Positions 1 through 9,599 of a DNA stretch of 64,000 nucleotides are shown here, piece after piece. The notes beneath the pieces were generated by a model. It had not been told where the DNA came from. It saw nothing but the letters and a program-made list of their open reading frames with translations, and did not search any database. The position numbers were made by a program, and so were the translations under genes. Source of the DNA: Lentinula raphanica (lineage: Eukaryota > Basidiomycota > Agaricomycetes > Agaricales > Omphalotaceae). The stretch covers positions 62,001-126,000 of the forward strand of contig JANVFP010000026.1 of assembly GCA_027919835.1 (NCBI GenBank). The letters are read 5' to 3'. Each line of letters starts with the position of its first letter. Within the stretch, counting starts at the first letter, position 1.

Positions 1-2172
1 GATGCCACCCTGTCAAAACAAAGCATGAGATTAGACCATCGCGAAGATCCTAGTACGTACTTCGGCGGATGAGAGCTGGTATTCATGTGCTATTTTGAAG
101 AATTCCATCGCCTCTAAGACTTCCGCCTTATTCTTAGATCCTAGCATTTGCTCCAGCACTTCTATAGCACCTTCCATTTGCCGGATGAATTCCAAGCCAT
201 CGGCAAAATACTTTTTCTGTAGACGCAGTTTCTCGGTTTCAGCACTGGTCAGTTTCCTGATTGCCTCGTCGTCATCAAATGCTTCGAGGTTGATTTGAGA
301 CTTTCGTGGTTTGAGCTTATTCGATTTTGCAGATTCAGCGGGCTGCCCTTCTTCGTCGACGTCCATTGAAGTGTCTTCGTCGGTATCTTCGTCAGTGTCT
401 TGATCGGCCTCTTCGTCGTCTTCCTGTTCGTCATCATCTACATCCATATCTGCTTGGGATCTAGAGGGAGCACGTTAAGATATGTCGAGAGGTGAATCAT
501 GAACATTACCTCTTTTTCTTCTTCTTCTTTTGCGTGGTCTCTCCTTCTCCCTCTTCTTCCTCGTTTGTAGCTTCCATCACCCGCTGTTGTGCTCTACTCT
601 CGATTTCATCTAGCTCTTTCTTCAGTTTGGTGTATCCTTCGTTGAAAACATCGAAAGATAATCCACCCCCATCGACCATATAATAGGGATGAGTACGTAG
701 TAGCGCAACGAGGAGGATGATTGCGTTCTTCCGTACTGTAGGTGTCTTATCCTGCAGGGCACCGACTGCTTCTCTAGTGACTTTCAGCCGTTGTTTAGGG
801 AATTTCCTCTTGATTTCGGCCAACCGGGTTAATACAGCCAAGACCTTGGTTCGCACGTAGGAGCTGGAATCCAGCATGCGTGAAAGGAGAAAGTCGTAAA
901 TCCCTTTAATCTGCTTCTCGAACTGATGTGGGTCTTCAGCAGTTCCAGCATCGAGTGCCGCAGCAAGATCGAAGATGATGAATCCCATTGATTCTATCAC
1001 AGCGTTACGCATCGGGTATGCCTGTTGGGTTCAATCAATATGGAAACAATAGAGTAGATTCAAGAAAACACCGACATCCGATTCGAGTTGGGTGAGCAGC
1101 AAACTGAGCTGCTTCAAAAGAGCCCGAGGACTATCTTCTGCGAATTTGGTGAGAAGACGGCCATAGATACGAGGAGCTTTGGTATCTTGCGCAGTGAATT
1201 CCTTCTGAGAAATTTCACGCAGGATCTCGTCGCTCAGTTGAGTATAATCATATTCTTTCGCCAATATCGTGAGGCATTCAGCTATCGGCTCGGCGAGATG
1301 CTCATGATACTGAAGACGCTGCATGAGCAAGATTTGAGCAGTAGACGCATGATTGTGGTTTTTGATGGCTCGGCAGATGACTTTGAAGAAGTTCGTTCTG
1401 ATTTCAACTGACTTCATGAACGTTTCGCTTTCTGCAATCTGGTATGCAGGACGGGTAATGCAGCTAAATGGCCAACTCAGTCACCTCGATTTTCGAGAGC
1501 ACAATCATACTCACTTGATGAATGCCTCCCGTTCTGTGTTGGTTGTCCACAAACGCTGAGTGTTCAGTTGGTTCAGCAGACGAGCTATTAATCCTAGTGT
1601 AGGGGCTACATGGTCGACCCACGACCATGCTTCGTTTTTCTTCGAGCGAGCAGGAGCACGAGAAGCTCCAGCCTTTGCCCCCCTCCCTCTACGAGCTTTC
1701 GGTACCGGAGTCGAAGGGTCCGCTTCGTCTTTGACTTTTTCTGCAGCTTGAACAAACCACTGCAGTAGAAACGCGTACATTTCCAACGGAGCTTTGTGAG
1801 TGCGATACACGTGCTGATCTTCATTTTGGATGTCCTTTCTAGCACTGTCTAGTTGAACAGCGAGGCCAGATGAGATGGAGTCCAGTAGCTTATTCATGAC
1901 AGTTCCGGGCACCACTTCGGAATGTTTCAACAGGCTACAATATAGGTCGAATATTTGAGGATCGGCGATTGAATCGCTGGACTCCGCCACAGCTTCGACA
2001 GCATCTAAATCTCGTTGAGTTGCCATAGTTTTGCGAACATTGAAGTGAACTCACCTTCAAGGAGCTGCTCAGCTTCACCTCGAGTAACATCTCTCTCATT
2101 TGGTATATCGAACTCAGAAGCACTTGATGTAAGCCTCTGAAAGGCGTCCGCGAGATCGAAGTCAGAGCCCAT
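1..2172 (-). CDS. cnd1: Condensin complex subunit 1 (Cnd1/Ycs4/NCAPD2), 5' part, truncated by window edge
   Basis: This is the HEAT-repeat regulatory subunit of condensin, which compacts mitotic chromosomes in the nucleus. The start chosen is ATG at 2172 (MGSDFDLADAF). Exons then read through about 600 residues in five blocks joined by short GT-AG introns (near 2006-2055, 1430-1515, 1025-1075 and 455-510). The conserved Cnd1 N-terminal part is visible, including ETFMKSVEIRTNFFK, the HEAT-like block with DSSSYVRTKVLAVLTRL and KTPTVRKNAIILLVALL, and LRLQKKYFADGLEFIRQ followed by EAMEFFKIAHEY just before the edge. An Asp/Glu-rich low-complexity insert lies at 350-447 and a basic KKKKKKR run just upstream of it. 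The family is normally about 1,200 residues, so the C-terminal half lies outside the window. The family call is firm; exact splice sites are inferred. Confidence 0.93.
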
Positions 2173-2281
2173 CTTCTGAACGAAAGCCACTCCCGGACGG
2201 ATTAGAGAAATCAAGAAACAAAGAGTGATGGTTGTGAGCGCACGGTTGAACGAAACACGCTTACACGTGACTTGTGCGTGA

Positions 2282-2306
2282 TTTGAGCGCCACACCGGCG
2301 CTTAAA
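2282..2306. promoter_or_regulatory. GCGC/TTAA dyad upstream of condensin gene
   Basis: An imperfect inverted pair, TTTGAGCGC and GGCGCTTAAA separated by a few bases, lies about 110 bp upstream of the condensin ATG. Very similar dyads occur upstream of other starts in this window (15236, 26221, 57061). The motif is seen in the sequence. A promoter role is inference from its repeated position. Confidence 0.4.
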
Positions 2307-4210
2307 TCCAAAATTGCCCAATGGCATTTCCTTGTTTCTGACTGGTCGTCTGCATCTGGAAATACTCTATCGCTTTCTCACTGAACAGGCAGCGGAAGAA
2401 CAGTCTATCATTTTGACTACCTGGATTGTTTTTTTCTTTCTCAGTGAAATGCTTCGATCTACTAGCAATCAAGACGTCGCGGACGTTGTCATGTTCGTAC
2501 TACCGTGTCGACTATATTGTGGTCGTTGTCCAGGGGTTCAAGTCACTCATCCCGACTCTACTCTAGTATTGGCGGCGGGCCTGTTGGTCTACTTCTGGCT
2601 TATCAGCTCGCACGCTTTGGCTGCAGTCCTTCCATCATAGGTTTGTATCGTATCACTGAACTTGCCGGGTTCATGAAGTCTTCTTCTTCGCAATTCTGAC
2701 ACCACACGACTACTTAGAACAAGATGACAAGACCCAAATTCCATCGTATGGGCGCGCTAGTACACTATGGCCTCGAACCATTGAGCTGCTCGACCAGCTT
2801 GACCTTGCTGAACCGCTAATTCAAGCAGGAATGCTCACTCGGTCGGGTCTACACTTCCATGAGTATTGAAATAGCGATAGAGCTTGTTACTTCAACAGAC
2901 CGATACTATTAACTTTACAGGGGGCGACGTGTAAAAGGTGGATTGATGTATGGCAATCGGATGGATAAATTAGGTGCGTCAACGATCCTGAAACTCAAAG
3001 TATTCAACTTAGATTTTTGCTATCCCGTTATCAGGGGACACTTTCTTCAAGTTTGCGTCAGTTGTGCCAAGCTCTGTTTTCTCTCTTTCTTAGTCCATCT
3101 TGAATCAGCCTACACCTACGCCAACGCGTCACCGAGGAAATCATCCTCCAAGCAGCCTCCAAGGCATATGGATTCTCCCCAAGGATACTTCATCAAATCC
3201 ACGGTTATTCCATCGACCCAAATGATGCTTCACATCCGGTAGTAGTTCAGATAAAAGACTTGCAGACAGACGAAATAGTTCAACTCAAATGGTTAGTTAT
3301 TTTTAAGTTTTCACTCCATGTCGTGGAAATTGTGCCGGCGTTAGTTGACGCTCGACGGTCACGGTTTTCAGCAAGTATCTGGTCGGCGCCGATGCGAGTA
3401 CATAAACTACAGTGACCATAGAATCGTACCGATAACATTCACCACAGGGTGGGAAATCGACCGTGCGCAAACTGGCTGGAATTTCTTTCGAAGGCGAACA
3501 TACGAAGAGCCGGTGGATCCGAATGGACGCCATGGTGAAGACAGACATGCCCAATTTTCGCTGTTTAAACAGCATCGACTCCGCCTCGCATGGTCAAATT
3601 CTCTGGTGCCCCCTCGACAATGGCCTAACACGGATCGGTTATGTTTTCTCTGCAGCTCTCATCGAAAAATATGGTGGAGTAGAAGGGGTCACGCAAGAAG
3701 TTGCAATGGAAGAAGCAAAGCAGGCTCTACATCCATTCAAGCTCGAGTTTCTGAGTGTCGATTGGTTCACGATCTATGTAAGTTCTTATCTCATTATTCA
3801 TCTCACTGTGCGCGCCGAAGCCGTACTATTCCAGGGGATTGGACAACGCATAGCGAGCACCTTTTGTGTTGGTGGTCGAATCTTTCTTGCTGGGGATGCT
3901 GGGCACACACATAGCTCTGGCTCAGCACAAGGCCTCAATACCGGTATACACGAGTAAGATGTTCTTTTATCTAAGCGTACGCATACTCAAACTCTCGATG
4001 ATGTTAAGTGCTGTCAATTTGGCTTGGAAACTTGCTGTATCTATAATCTCTTTCCTATCATCCAACTGGAAATCTCATGATTGCAGTTGTGTGCTCGTGG
4101 TCTGGCCAAGGAAGCCCTGCTTCATTCGTATGACGATGAAAGACGACCAGTCGTTCAAGTGGTAAGTTCTGGGTCATACTACTTCCCAACACTGCGTGAA
4201 AAGAAAGTCT

Positions 4211-4218
4211 TGTCTTGA
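4211..4218. repeat. Target-site duplication of element copy 1, left
   Basis: TGTCTTGA directly abuts the outer end of copy 1 and is repeated perfectly at 5746-5753 directly after its inner end. Confidence 0.9.
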
Positions 4219-5745
4219 AGAAATCGGGTCTATCACCTTTAAACATCCAATGGCTTGCCCATTTTTCATTTAAACATGTTTAAACAAGAGAATTTTTTGA
4301 ACATAGGAAGTGTTTTTTGCTAATTGGCTCAGATTCATCTCCATGAAGGATGTTCTGTTTAAACAAAGGTGATTTAAACAAACCATATATTTAAACAACT
4401 GGTGTACTTAAACAAAATCTATGTTTAAACAAAATGTATTTAACTAAAGTGAGCACCGAAAAAAACACAATTCTAGCCCGGCTGATTCTCTTCACCCCTT
4501 GAAGCTTGAAGTCCTGCATACTCACGGTAGTGGCACTGTGATGGCGTGACCTGATAGTTGGCCTAAATTGACGTTGTGATAACTCTGTAATTGCTTTGAG
4601 TGAAAAATTCAAACTTGAGGTCTTGAACAAATTCTCACCTTGACCCCTTGACCAACCAATAATCCTTTCTCATATCAGACCCTATGCTTGTATGGAATGA
4701 TGACAGAATGAATGAAATAAATGGACTACTTACTGCAGGCAGGGTGCAACAAGGAAGGAAGGAAGGAGGGAAGGAAGGAAGGAGGGAAGGAAGGAAGGAG
4801 GGAAGGATGAAAGAGCGAAAGGAAGAAAAATTACATTCCCACAGTCTCGGGCGCTGACATGTTTCCCACAGAAAATGTCATGTGGACTTCCATTTTCGGT
4901 CATTTTCGGTGGGAACCTCAGCCTCAGGTTGAACGGAATTCGTGGGAAATTCCATGTTTCTTTCTTTCGCTCCTCCAACATCGCCGTCGTCGCCACTTTT
5001 GCTGCTGTACTGCTCATCACCGGTCACTGCATGCCACTCCGGATTCAAGTAACCTGTTGTGCTGGTCACCCTGTTCAAGTTCTTCCACTTATCAGGTCTG
5101 GTATTGCTGCTCATACATGAGGTGAATGCCCGCAGTTTTGAATGATGTTTAGCAATGACTCACTCATTTCCAGCAGCCATGTTCTCTTGCTCCTAATACT
5201 CAAACAGATATTAGACTCCTCCAGAATTTGGATAGGTTAGATGGTTTCCATGTAAGTTGTTCAAGAATGACATTTTTTTGGACTTTGGGCTCTGATGTTT
5301 AAACAGGCATGGATCAAATAAGGTGACCTTTGATTAAACAGAATCTGATGTTTAAACATCCCCAATGATTTTGATGTAAGTTGTTTAACTTGCTTTTGTT
5401 TAACTGACTTCTGGTATTGTTTAAACAGAGTCTGATGTTTAAATATCCCCAATGATTCCGATGTAAGTTGTTTAATTTGATTCTGTTTAACTAATCTCTG
5501 ACATTGTTTAAACAGCTCTTCAAACAGATTCCGATGTTTAAGCAATGTAAGTTGATTAAATAGACCATGTTTAAACAACTTCTGATATCATTTAAACAGC
5601 TCTAAGATCATGGATTACACCTAGGCAGTACTTGTAGGTAGTTGTTTAAACAGTAGTGTATGATGTGAAATGAGAATGTTTAAACATTTTTAAACAAAAA
5701 ACGGGCAAGCCATGAGTTGTTTAAAGTGAACTCGTCAGGCTACAG
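4219..5745 (-). mobile_element. Non-autonomous hAT-like DNA transposon, copy 1 (intronic)
   Basis: This 1,527-bp element runs AGAAATCGGG to GTCAGGCTACAG and is flanked by a perfect 8-bp duplication TGTCTTGA. Its ends form imperfect terminal inverted repeats sharing TTTAAACA, ATGGCTTGCCC, a T-run and ATGTTTAAACA, although the outermost 18 bp or so are not complementary. Both subterminal zones (about 4236-4440 and 5297-5700) carry roughly fifteen TTTAAACA motifs, mostly within the palindrome GTTTAAAC. The core (4440-5290) lacks them and holds a GGAA-rich microsatellite. The longest ORFs (79-105 aa) are repetitive or unlike any transposase, so the element must move in trans. An 8-bp duplication with subterminal repeats is typical of hAT. 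No transposase is present, so the superfamily is inferred. Confidence 0.85.
4751..4806. repeat. GGAA/GGAGGGAA microsatellite inside element copy 1
   Basis: Alternating GGAAGGAAGGA and GGGA units make a purine-only tract of about 56 bp. It is reproduced without a length change in the other copy (7392-7447), although such tracts mutate fast. Confidence 0.9.
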
Positions 5746-5753
5746 TGTCTTGA
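5746..5753. repeat. Target-site duplication of element copy 1, right
   Basis: TGTCTTGA is the partner of 4211-4218. It is followed at once by TCTAG, the likely 3' splice site of the host intron, and then by the exon beginning VIDNDKVIS. Confidence 0.9.
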
Positions 5754-6444
5754 TCTAGGTTATCGATAACGATAAGGTCATTTCTACCTTGATCTCGGGT
5801 CATCATCCTCCTCAATTCCAGGGGCGCAGTGAACCAACCAGGTGAGTGGTTCTAATCTTGCGTACTATTAAGATCCCCATAGCTCATGGCATGGCATTTA
5901 GACAATTATTGACCGAATGGTTCAACGATTTAAACATGCAGCATTTTACTCTAGGACTTGGTAAGTGTCCCTCGCCTGAATCATTCACAGAGATCTCATC
6001 TACTTTGTTGTAGGAATATCCTATCGTATGTGTCGAGTTTGAACCTAGTACCATTGGCTTCTGACTGACTGGTTTACAGCGATCAATCTGCTCAATGTGA
6101 ACCCTACAGGTCTGTTCAGTGCTGCTATCGATCCTGGAGAGAGGGGGCCTGACATATATCTGACGAGTCTGGGGTTTGAAAACCTTCTATGCCTGATGGT
6201 ACATAGACCCTGATTTTTTCCCATAGCACTGGGGATCCGTTGCGGCTACAAAGAATCCTGAGCAACACAGCCAAATTCTCGTGAGTGCCGATCGCTACAC
6301 TACCTTGTACTTTTTGACCTAAAACCCCATTGAAGGATTGTAGTGTTTGCCGGCAAACCTGAACACACCGGCCCTTCTCTTACCAGCTTGAGCTATGTAG
6401 TCGCTGGGTCGGACTCCTTTGCTGATATGTTCCCCAAGGAAGTA

Positions 6445-6452
6445 TTCCAATG
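6445..6452. repeat. Target-site duplication of element copy 2, left
   Basis: TTCCAATG at the end of the KEVFQ coding block is repeated perfectly at 7980-7987, where the reading frame resumes with GGTTCACTTTTCC. Confidence 0.9.
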
Positions 6453-7979
6453 CTGTAGCCTGACGAGTTCACTTTAAACAACTCATGGCTTGCCCGTTTT
6501 TTGTTTAAAAATGTTTAAACATTCTCATTTCACATCATACACTACTGTTTAAACAACTACCTACAAGTACTGCCTAGGTGTAATCCATGATCTTAGAGCT
6601 GTTTAAATGATATCAGAAGTTGTTTAAACATGGTCTATTTAATCAACTTACATTGCTTAAACATCGGAATCTGTTTGAAGAGCTGTTTAAACAATGTCAG
6701 AGATTAGTTAAACAGAATCAAATTAAACAACTTACATCGGAATCATTGGGGATATTTAAACATCAGACTCTGTTTAAACAATACCAGAAGTCAGTTAAAC
6801 AAAAGCAAGTTAAACAACTTACATCAAAATCATTGGGGATGTTTAAACATCAGATTCTGTTTAATCAAAGGTCACCTTATTTGATCCATGCCTGTTTAAA
6901 CATCAGAGCCCAAAGTCCAAAAAAATGTCATTCTTGAACAACTTACATGGAAACCATCTAACCTATCCAAATTCTGGAGGAGTCTAATATCTGTTTGAGT
7001 ATTAGGAGCAAGAGAACATGGCTGCTGGAAATGAGTGAGTCATTGCTAAACATCATTCAAAACTGCGGGCATTCACCTCATGTATGAGCAGCAATACCAG
7101 ACCTGATAAGTGGAAGAACTTGAACAGGGTGACCAGCACAACAGGTTACTTGAATCCGGAGTGGCATGCAGTGACCGGTGATGAGCAGTACAGCAGCAAA
7201 AGTGGCGACGACGGCGATGTTGGAGGAGCGAAAGAAAGAAACATGGAATTTCCCACGAATTCCGTTCAACCTGAGGCTGAGGTTCCCACCGAAAATGACC
7301 GAAAATGGAAGTCCACATGACATTTTCTGTGGGAAACATGTCAGCGCCCGAGACTGTGGGAATGTAATTTTTCTTCCTTTCGCTCTTTCATCCTTCCCTC
7401 CTTCCTTCCTTCCCTCCTTCCTTCCTTCCCTCCTTCCTTCCTTCCTTGTTGCACCCTGCCTGCAGTAAGTAGTCCATTTATTTCATTCATTCTGTCATCA
7501 TTCCATACAAGCATAGGGTCTGATATGAGAAAGGATTATTGGTTGGTCAAGGGGTCAAGGTGAGAATTTGTTCAAGACCTCAAGTTTGAATTTTTCACTC
7601 AAAGCAATTACAGAGTTATCACAACGTCAATTTAGGCCAACTATCAGGTCACGCCATCACAGTGCCACTACCGTGAGTATGCAGGACTTCAAGCTTCAAG
7701 GGGTGAAGAGAATCAGCCGGGCTAGAATTGTGTTTTTTTCGGTGCTCACTTTAGTTAAATACATTTTGTTTAAACATAGATTTTGTTTAAGTACACCAGT
7801 TGTTTAAATATATGGTTTGTTTAAATCACCTTTGTTTAAACAGAACATCCTTCATGGAGATGAATCTGAGCCAATTAGCAAAAAACACTTCCTATGTTCA
7901 AAAAATTCTCTTGTTTAAACATGTTTAAATGAAAAATGGGCAAGCCATTGGATGTTTAAAGGTGATAGACCCGATTTCT
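6453..7979 (+). mobile_element. Non-autonomous hAT-like DNA transposon, copy 2 (exonic)
   Basis: This second full-length 1,527-bp copy is in reverse orientation to copy 1, running CTGTAGCCTGACG to GACCCGATTTCT. It is flanked by a different perfect 8-bp duplication, TTCCAATG, so it is a separate insertion event. It carries the same subterminal TTTAAACA arrays and GGAA-rich core as copy 1. It lies within the monooxygenase coding exon and, read from the upstream frame, adds CCSLTSSL and a stop. It encodes no recognisable transposase. Confidence 0.88.
7392..7447. repeat. TTCC/TTCCCTCC microsatellite inside element copy 2
   Basis: This is the reverse complement of the tract at 4751-4806, with equal length. 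Confidence 0.9.
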
Positions 7980-7987
7980 TTCCAATG
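7980..7987. repeat. Target-site duplication of element copy 2, right
   Basis: TTCCAATG is the partner of 6445-6452. The host exon resumes here. Confidence 0.9.
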
Positions 7988-8219
7988 GTTCACTTTTCCT
8001 GCAACTTCTGGCAATGGTTGTCAAGAAATCCTCGGATGTCGTCCATTTGGAAAGGTCTACCTAGACGTAGACATGAGAGCGCACGAGATGTACGGTGTCG
8101 ATGTGCGCCAGGGTGCAGTCGTTGTGTTCAGACCGGATGGATGGATTGGTACCGTTGTCCCATTGATTGGCGCCAGCGATCATTTGAAGGCGTACTTCGG
8201 TGGAATACTAGAAACATAG

Positions 8220-8552
8220 CGATTGGACCATTTCTTCGAACATATGATGCACCGTGTCGATTGAATGTTTCAAAATAAGTAGACGTTGTTAATAAAAAAA
8301 GTACTAGTCCGAACTACTACGTTTGTGCTGACCATACTCTATTACCTGAGGATCGCGGTCCACGAACTCCCATCCTCCCATTCCGCGATGATTTGCGATC
8401 ATCATCAGTCTGCATCAATACTCTTCAAGCACACATGCTTTTAAGCAACTTGTTGGAGTTCATTTATCATAGCCGTCACCACTGTGTATGCGGCAGAGGC
8501 AATCAAACCTTTCCAAAGGGTTTGTGAAAAAGACTACAGATCTATTGCCTGA
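8220..8552. other. Intergenic, convergent 3' ends
   Basis: This is 3' flank shared by the monooxygenase and the MAPEG gene. An AATAAA-like stretch (TTAATAAAAAAAG) near 8289 could serve polyadenylation of the + gene. Nothing else is recognised. Confidence 0.5.
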
Positions 8553-9219
8553 TCAACACGCACCCAGTAAGAACATCAGACTGGTCTTGGCTCCAAAGGT
8601 CCGCTGGACATTCAAAATCGAGAATCAGCTAGGAATCAGGTTCCTTAATGAAAACACCAAAAGTACCTTTTCCGGAAAACCAGACGTATAATCTCGGGTA
8701 TACACCAAACGGGCAATGGTCCATCCTTCACATAGCGAAGCTGCCAGTATGGGGTACTTGTAAGCAGTGATACAGGTTCTAGAATTCAAAGATACAGTTA
8801 GCATATCGTTCCGTGATTCATGAGGTTCGTTGGACTCGACGTACGTCAGATACAGTGCTGGGAGATATTCCAATGTGTTCAAATGCGCTCCTGGAAAAGA
8901 CAATGATTTGACCAATCAATCGAGATTCAGTTAATAGACTGATGGAATCCACATACGTTGTGCACAGTTTAACCTGAGAGCATCGACAGACTTTTCAACT
9001 TGAGCTCGCTCCGCGTATAACTGAGGAGGTTGTATTCCTGATGCTTTACGACGTGCCGAAACAATCAATATCTGCACAGAGACCAGAAGGACTGAAGATA
9101 GAAGTGCTCCGCCAACGTAAGATAGTCTGAAAGTCGAATAAGCTGTGAGCCTTGGGTATCGTACGCTCCAGTCGAGTTGGCTAACAAACTTACCCGTACG
9201 GCACAATGATTGTTGCCAT
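8553..9219 (-). CDS. MGST3: Microsomal glutathione S-transferase 3-like, MAPEG family
   Basis: This is a small integral membrane enzyme of the ER or outer mitochondrial membrane that conjugates or reduces lipid peroxides with glutathione. It starts at ATG 9219 with MATIIVPYG. An intron leads to LSYVGGALLSSVLLVSVQILIVSARRK (a transmembrane helix followed by the basic ARRK of the family). Then come YAERAQVEKSVDALRLNCAQR joined to AHLNTLEYLPALYL; the RAHxNTLE block is the MAPEG hallmark for glutathione binding. After that come YPILAASLCEGWTIARLVYTRDYTSGFPEK and, past a last intron, RTFGAKTSLMFLLGAC with the stop at 8553. About 150 residues is the usual size. The last exon is inferred from a good GT-AG pair. 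If that intron is retained, the protein instead ends at 8625. Confidence 0.88.
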
Positions 9220-9599
9220 TGGCTGAGAGGGGATTAGAAAGCTGGGTGAGTCCCAAGAGGTCCCAAGCAGCTTTAAAGCCTCCCTAGGGGAGTCACCGTT
9301 CGGCCTGGCTGCAAAACCCGTCGGATATTCCGGTCATGATGACTCTGCAGTGTGCACGGCATGACCTACGTACGCAAGCTCTTAGTAATATCTCTTCCGG
9401 AATCCGAATACCTTGCTGAGGTTTGATCACTCCTTTGAAAGCAGCTCATTCCTTCGTGAACGTGATCGAGAATGAAGCAAACTGATTCTACAATTCAGCA
9501 TATTTCACAAACAAAAACATTGGGAATAAATACGAGAACCATGCTTGGATGTATCATGAATGCCACAGACTACCAGAGACCATACAAGTCGACTCCTTC
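9220..9599. other. Intergenic, MAPEG 5' flank and AEC 3' flank
   Basis: It holds the likely promoter of the MAPEG gene (a CTTTAAAG-like stretch near 9271) and the 3' flank of the AEC gene. No coding signal was seen. Confidence 0.4.

Larger units (their letters stand above)
4219..7979. repeat. 3.76-kb inverted repeat: two 1,527-bp arms around a 707-bp spacer
   Basis: Left arm 4219-5745 and right arm 6453-7979 are reverse complements. Mirror coordinates add to 12198 at every landmark checked (both ends and all internal ORFs), so there is no net indel between arms, and the encoded peptides are identical. The spacer 5746-6452 is monooxygenase coding sequence in the sense of the rest of the gene. 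Confidence 0.92.
2449..8219 (+). pseudogene. FAD-binding phenol-hydroxylase-like monooxygenase, disrupted by two transposon insertions
   Basis: The product is an aromatic-ring flavoprotein hydroxylase using FAD and NAD(P)H. Visible motifs in order are the FAD Rossmann motif IGGGPVGLLLAYQLARFG (about 2568), YLVGADGARSATRK (about 3390), and the second FAD motif GDAGHTHSSGSAQGLNTG (about 3892) with NLAWKLA. Next come DDERRPVVQV, GERGPDIYLTSLG, AKFS-IVVFAGKPEHTG and FADMFPKEVFQ. The thioredoxin-like C-terminal domain ends FGKVYLDVDMRAHEMYGVD to GGILET, with its stop at 8217. Copy 1 of the element (4219-5745) sits in the intron after RRPVVQV, a few bases before its acceptor. Copy 2 (6453-7979) splits a Trp codon in the exon KEVFQ-W-FTFPATSG. 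Translation into copy 2 stops after eight codons. Removing copy 2 and one target duplication restores the frame exactly, so the lesions look recent. The first ATG (2449) is tentative because I find no convincing splice joining MLRSTSNQDVADV to the GGGP exon. Confidence 0.85.

Noticed and set aside
2530..2560. tRNA B-box-like GGGTTCAAGTC
   Set aside because: No acceptor stem, A box or cloverleaf can be drawn around it, and it lies within the monooxygenase gene start region.
5261..5578. 105-codon ORF (and its mirror at 6620-6937) rich in FKH/LFKQ repeats
   Set aside because: The peptide is simply the translation of repeated TTTAAACA DNA motifs in the transposon's subterminal zone, with no protein-family character.
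5290..5700. CRISPR-like array of GTTTAAACA repeats
   Set aside because: Spacing is irregular, the repeat is only 8-9 bp, the context is a eukaryotic transposon, and the same motif lies at the other end of the element.
7178..7468. 96-codon ORF with FPPSFLPSFLPSLLPSF
   Set aside because: It is the translation of the TTCC microsatellite inside the element.
4219..7979. Assembly artefact (false inverted duplication)
   Set aside because: An artefactual mirror copy would repeat flanking sequence. Here each copy has a different perfect 8-bp duplication and the host gene is collinear through both. It is still worth long-read confirmation.
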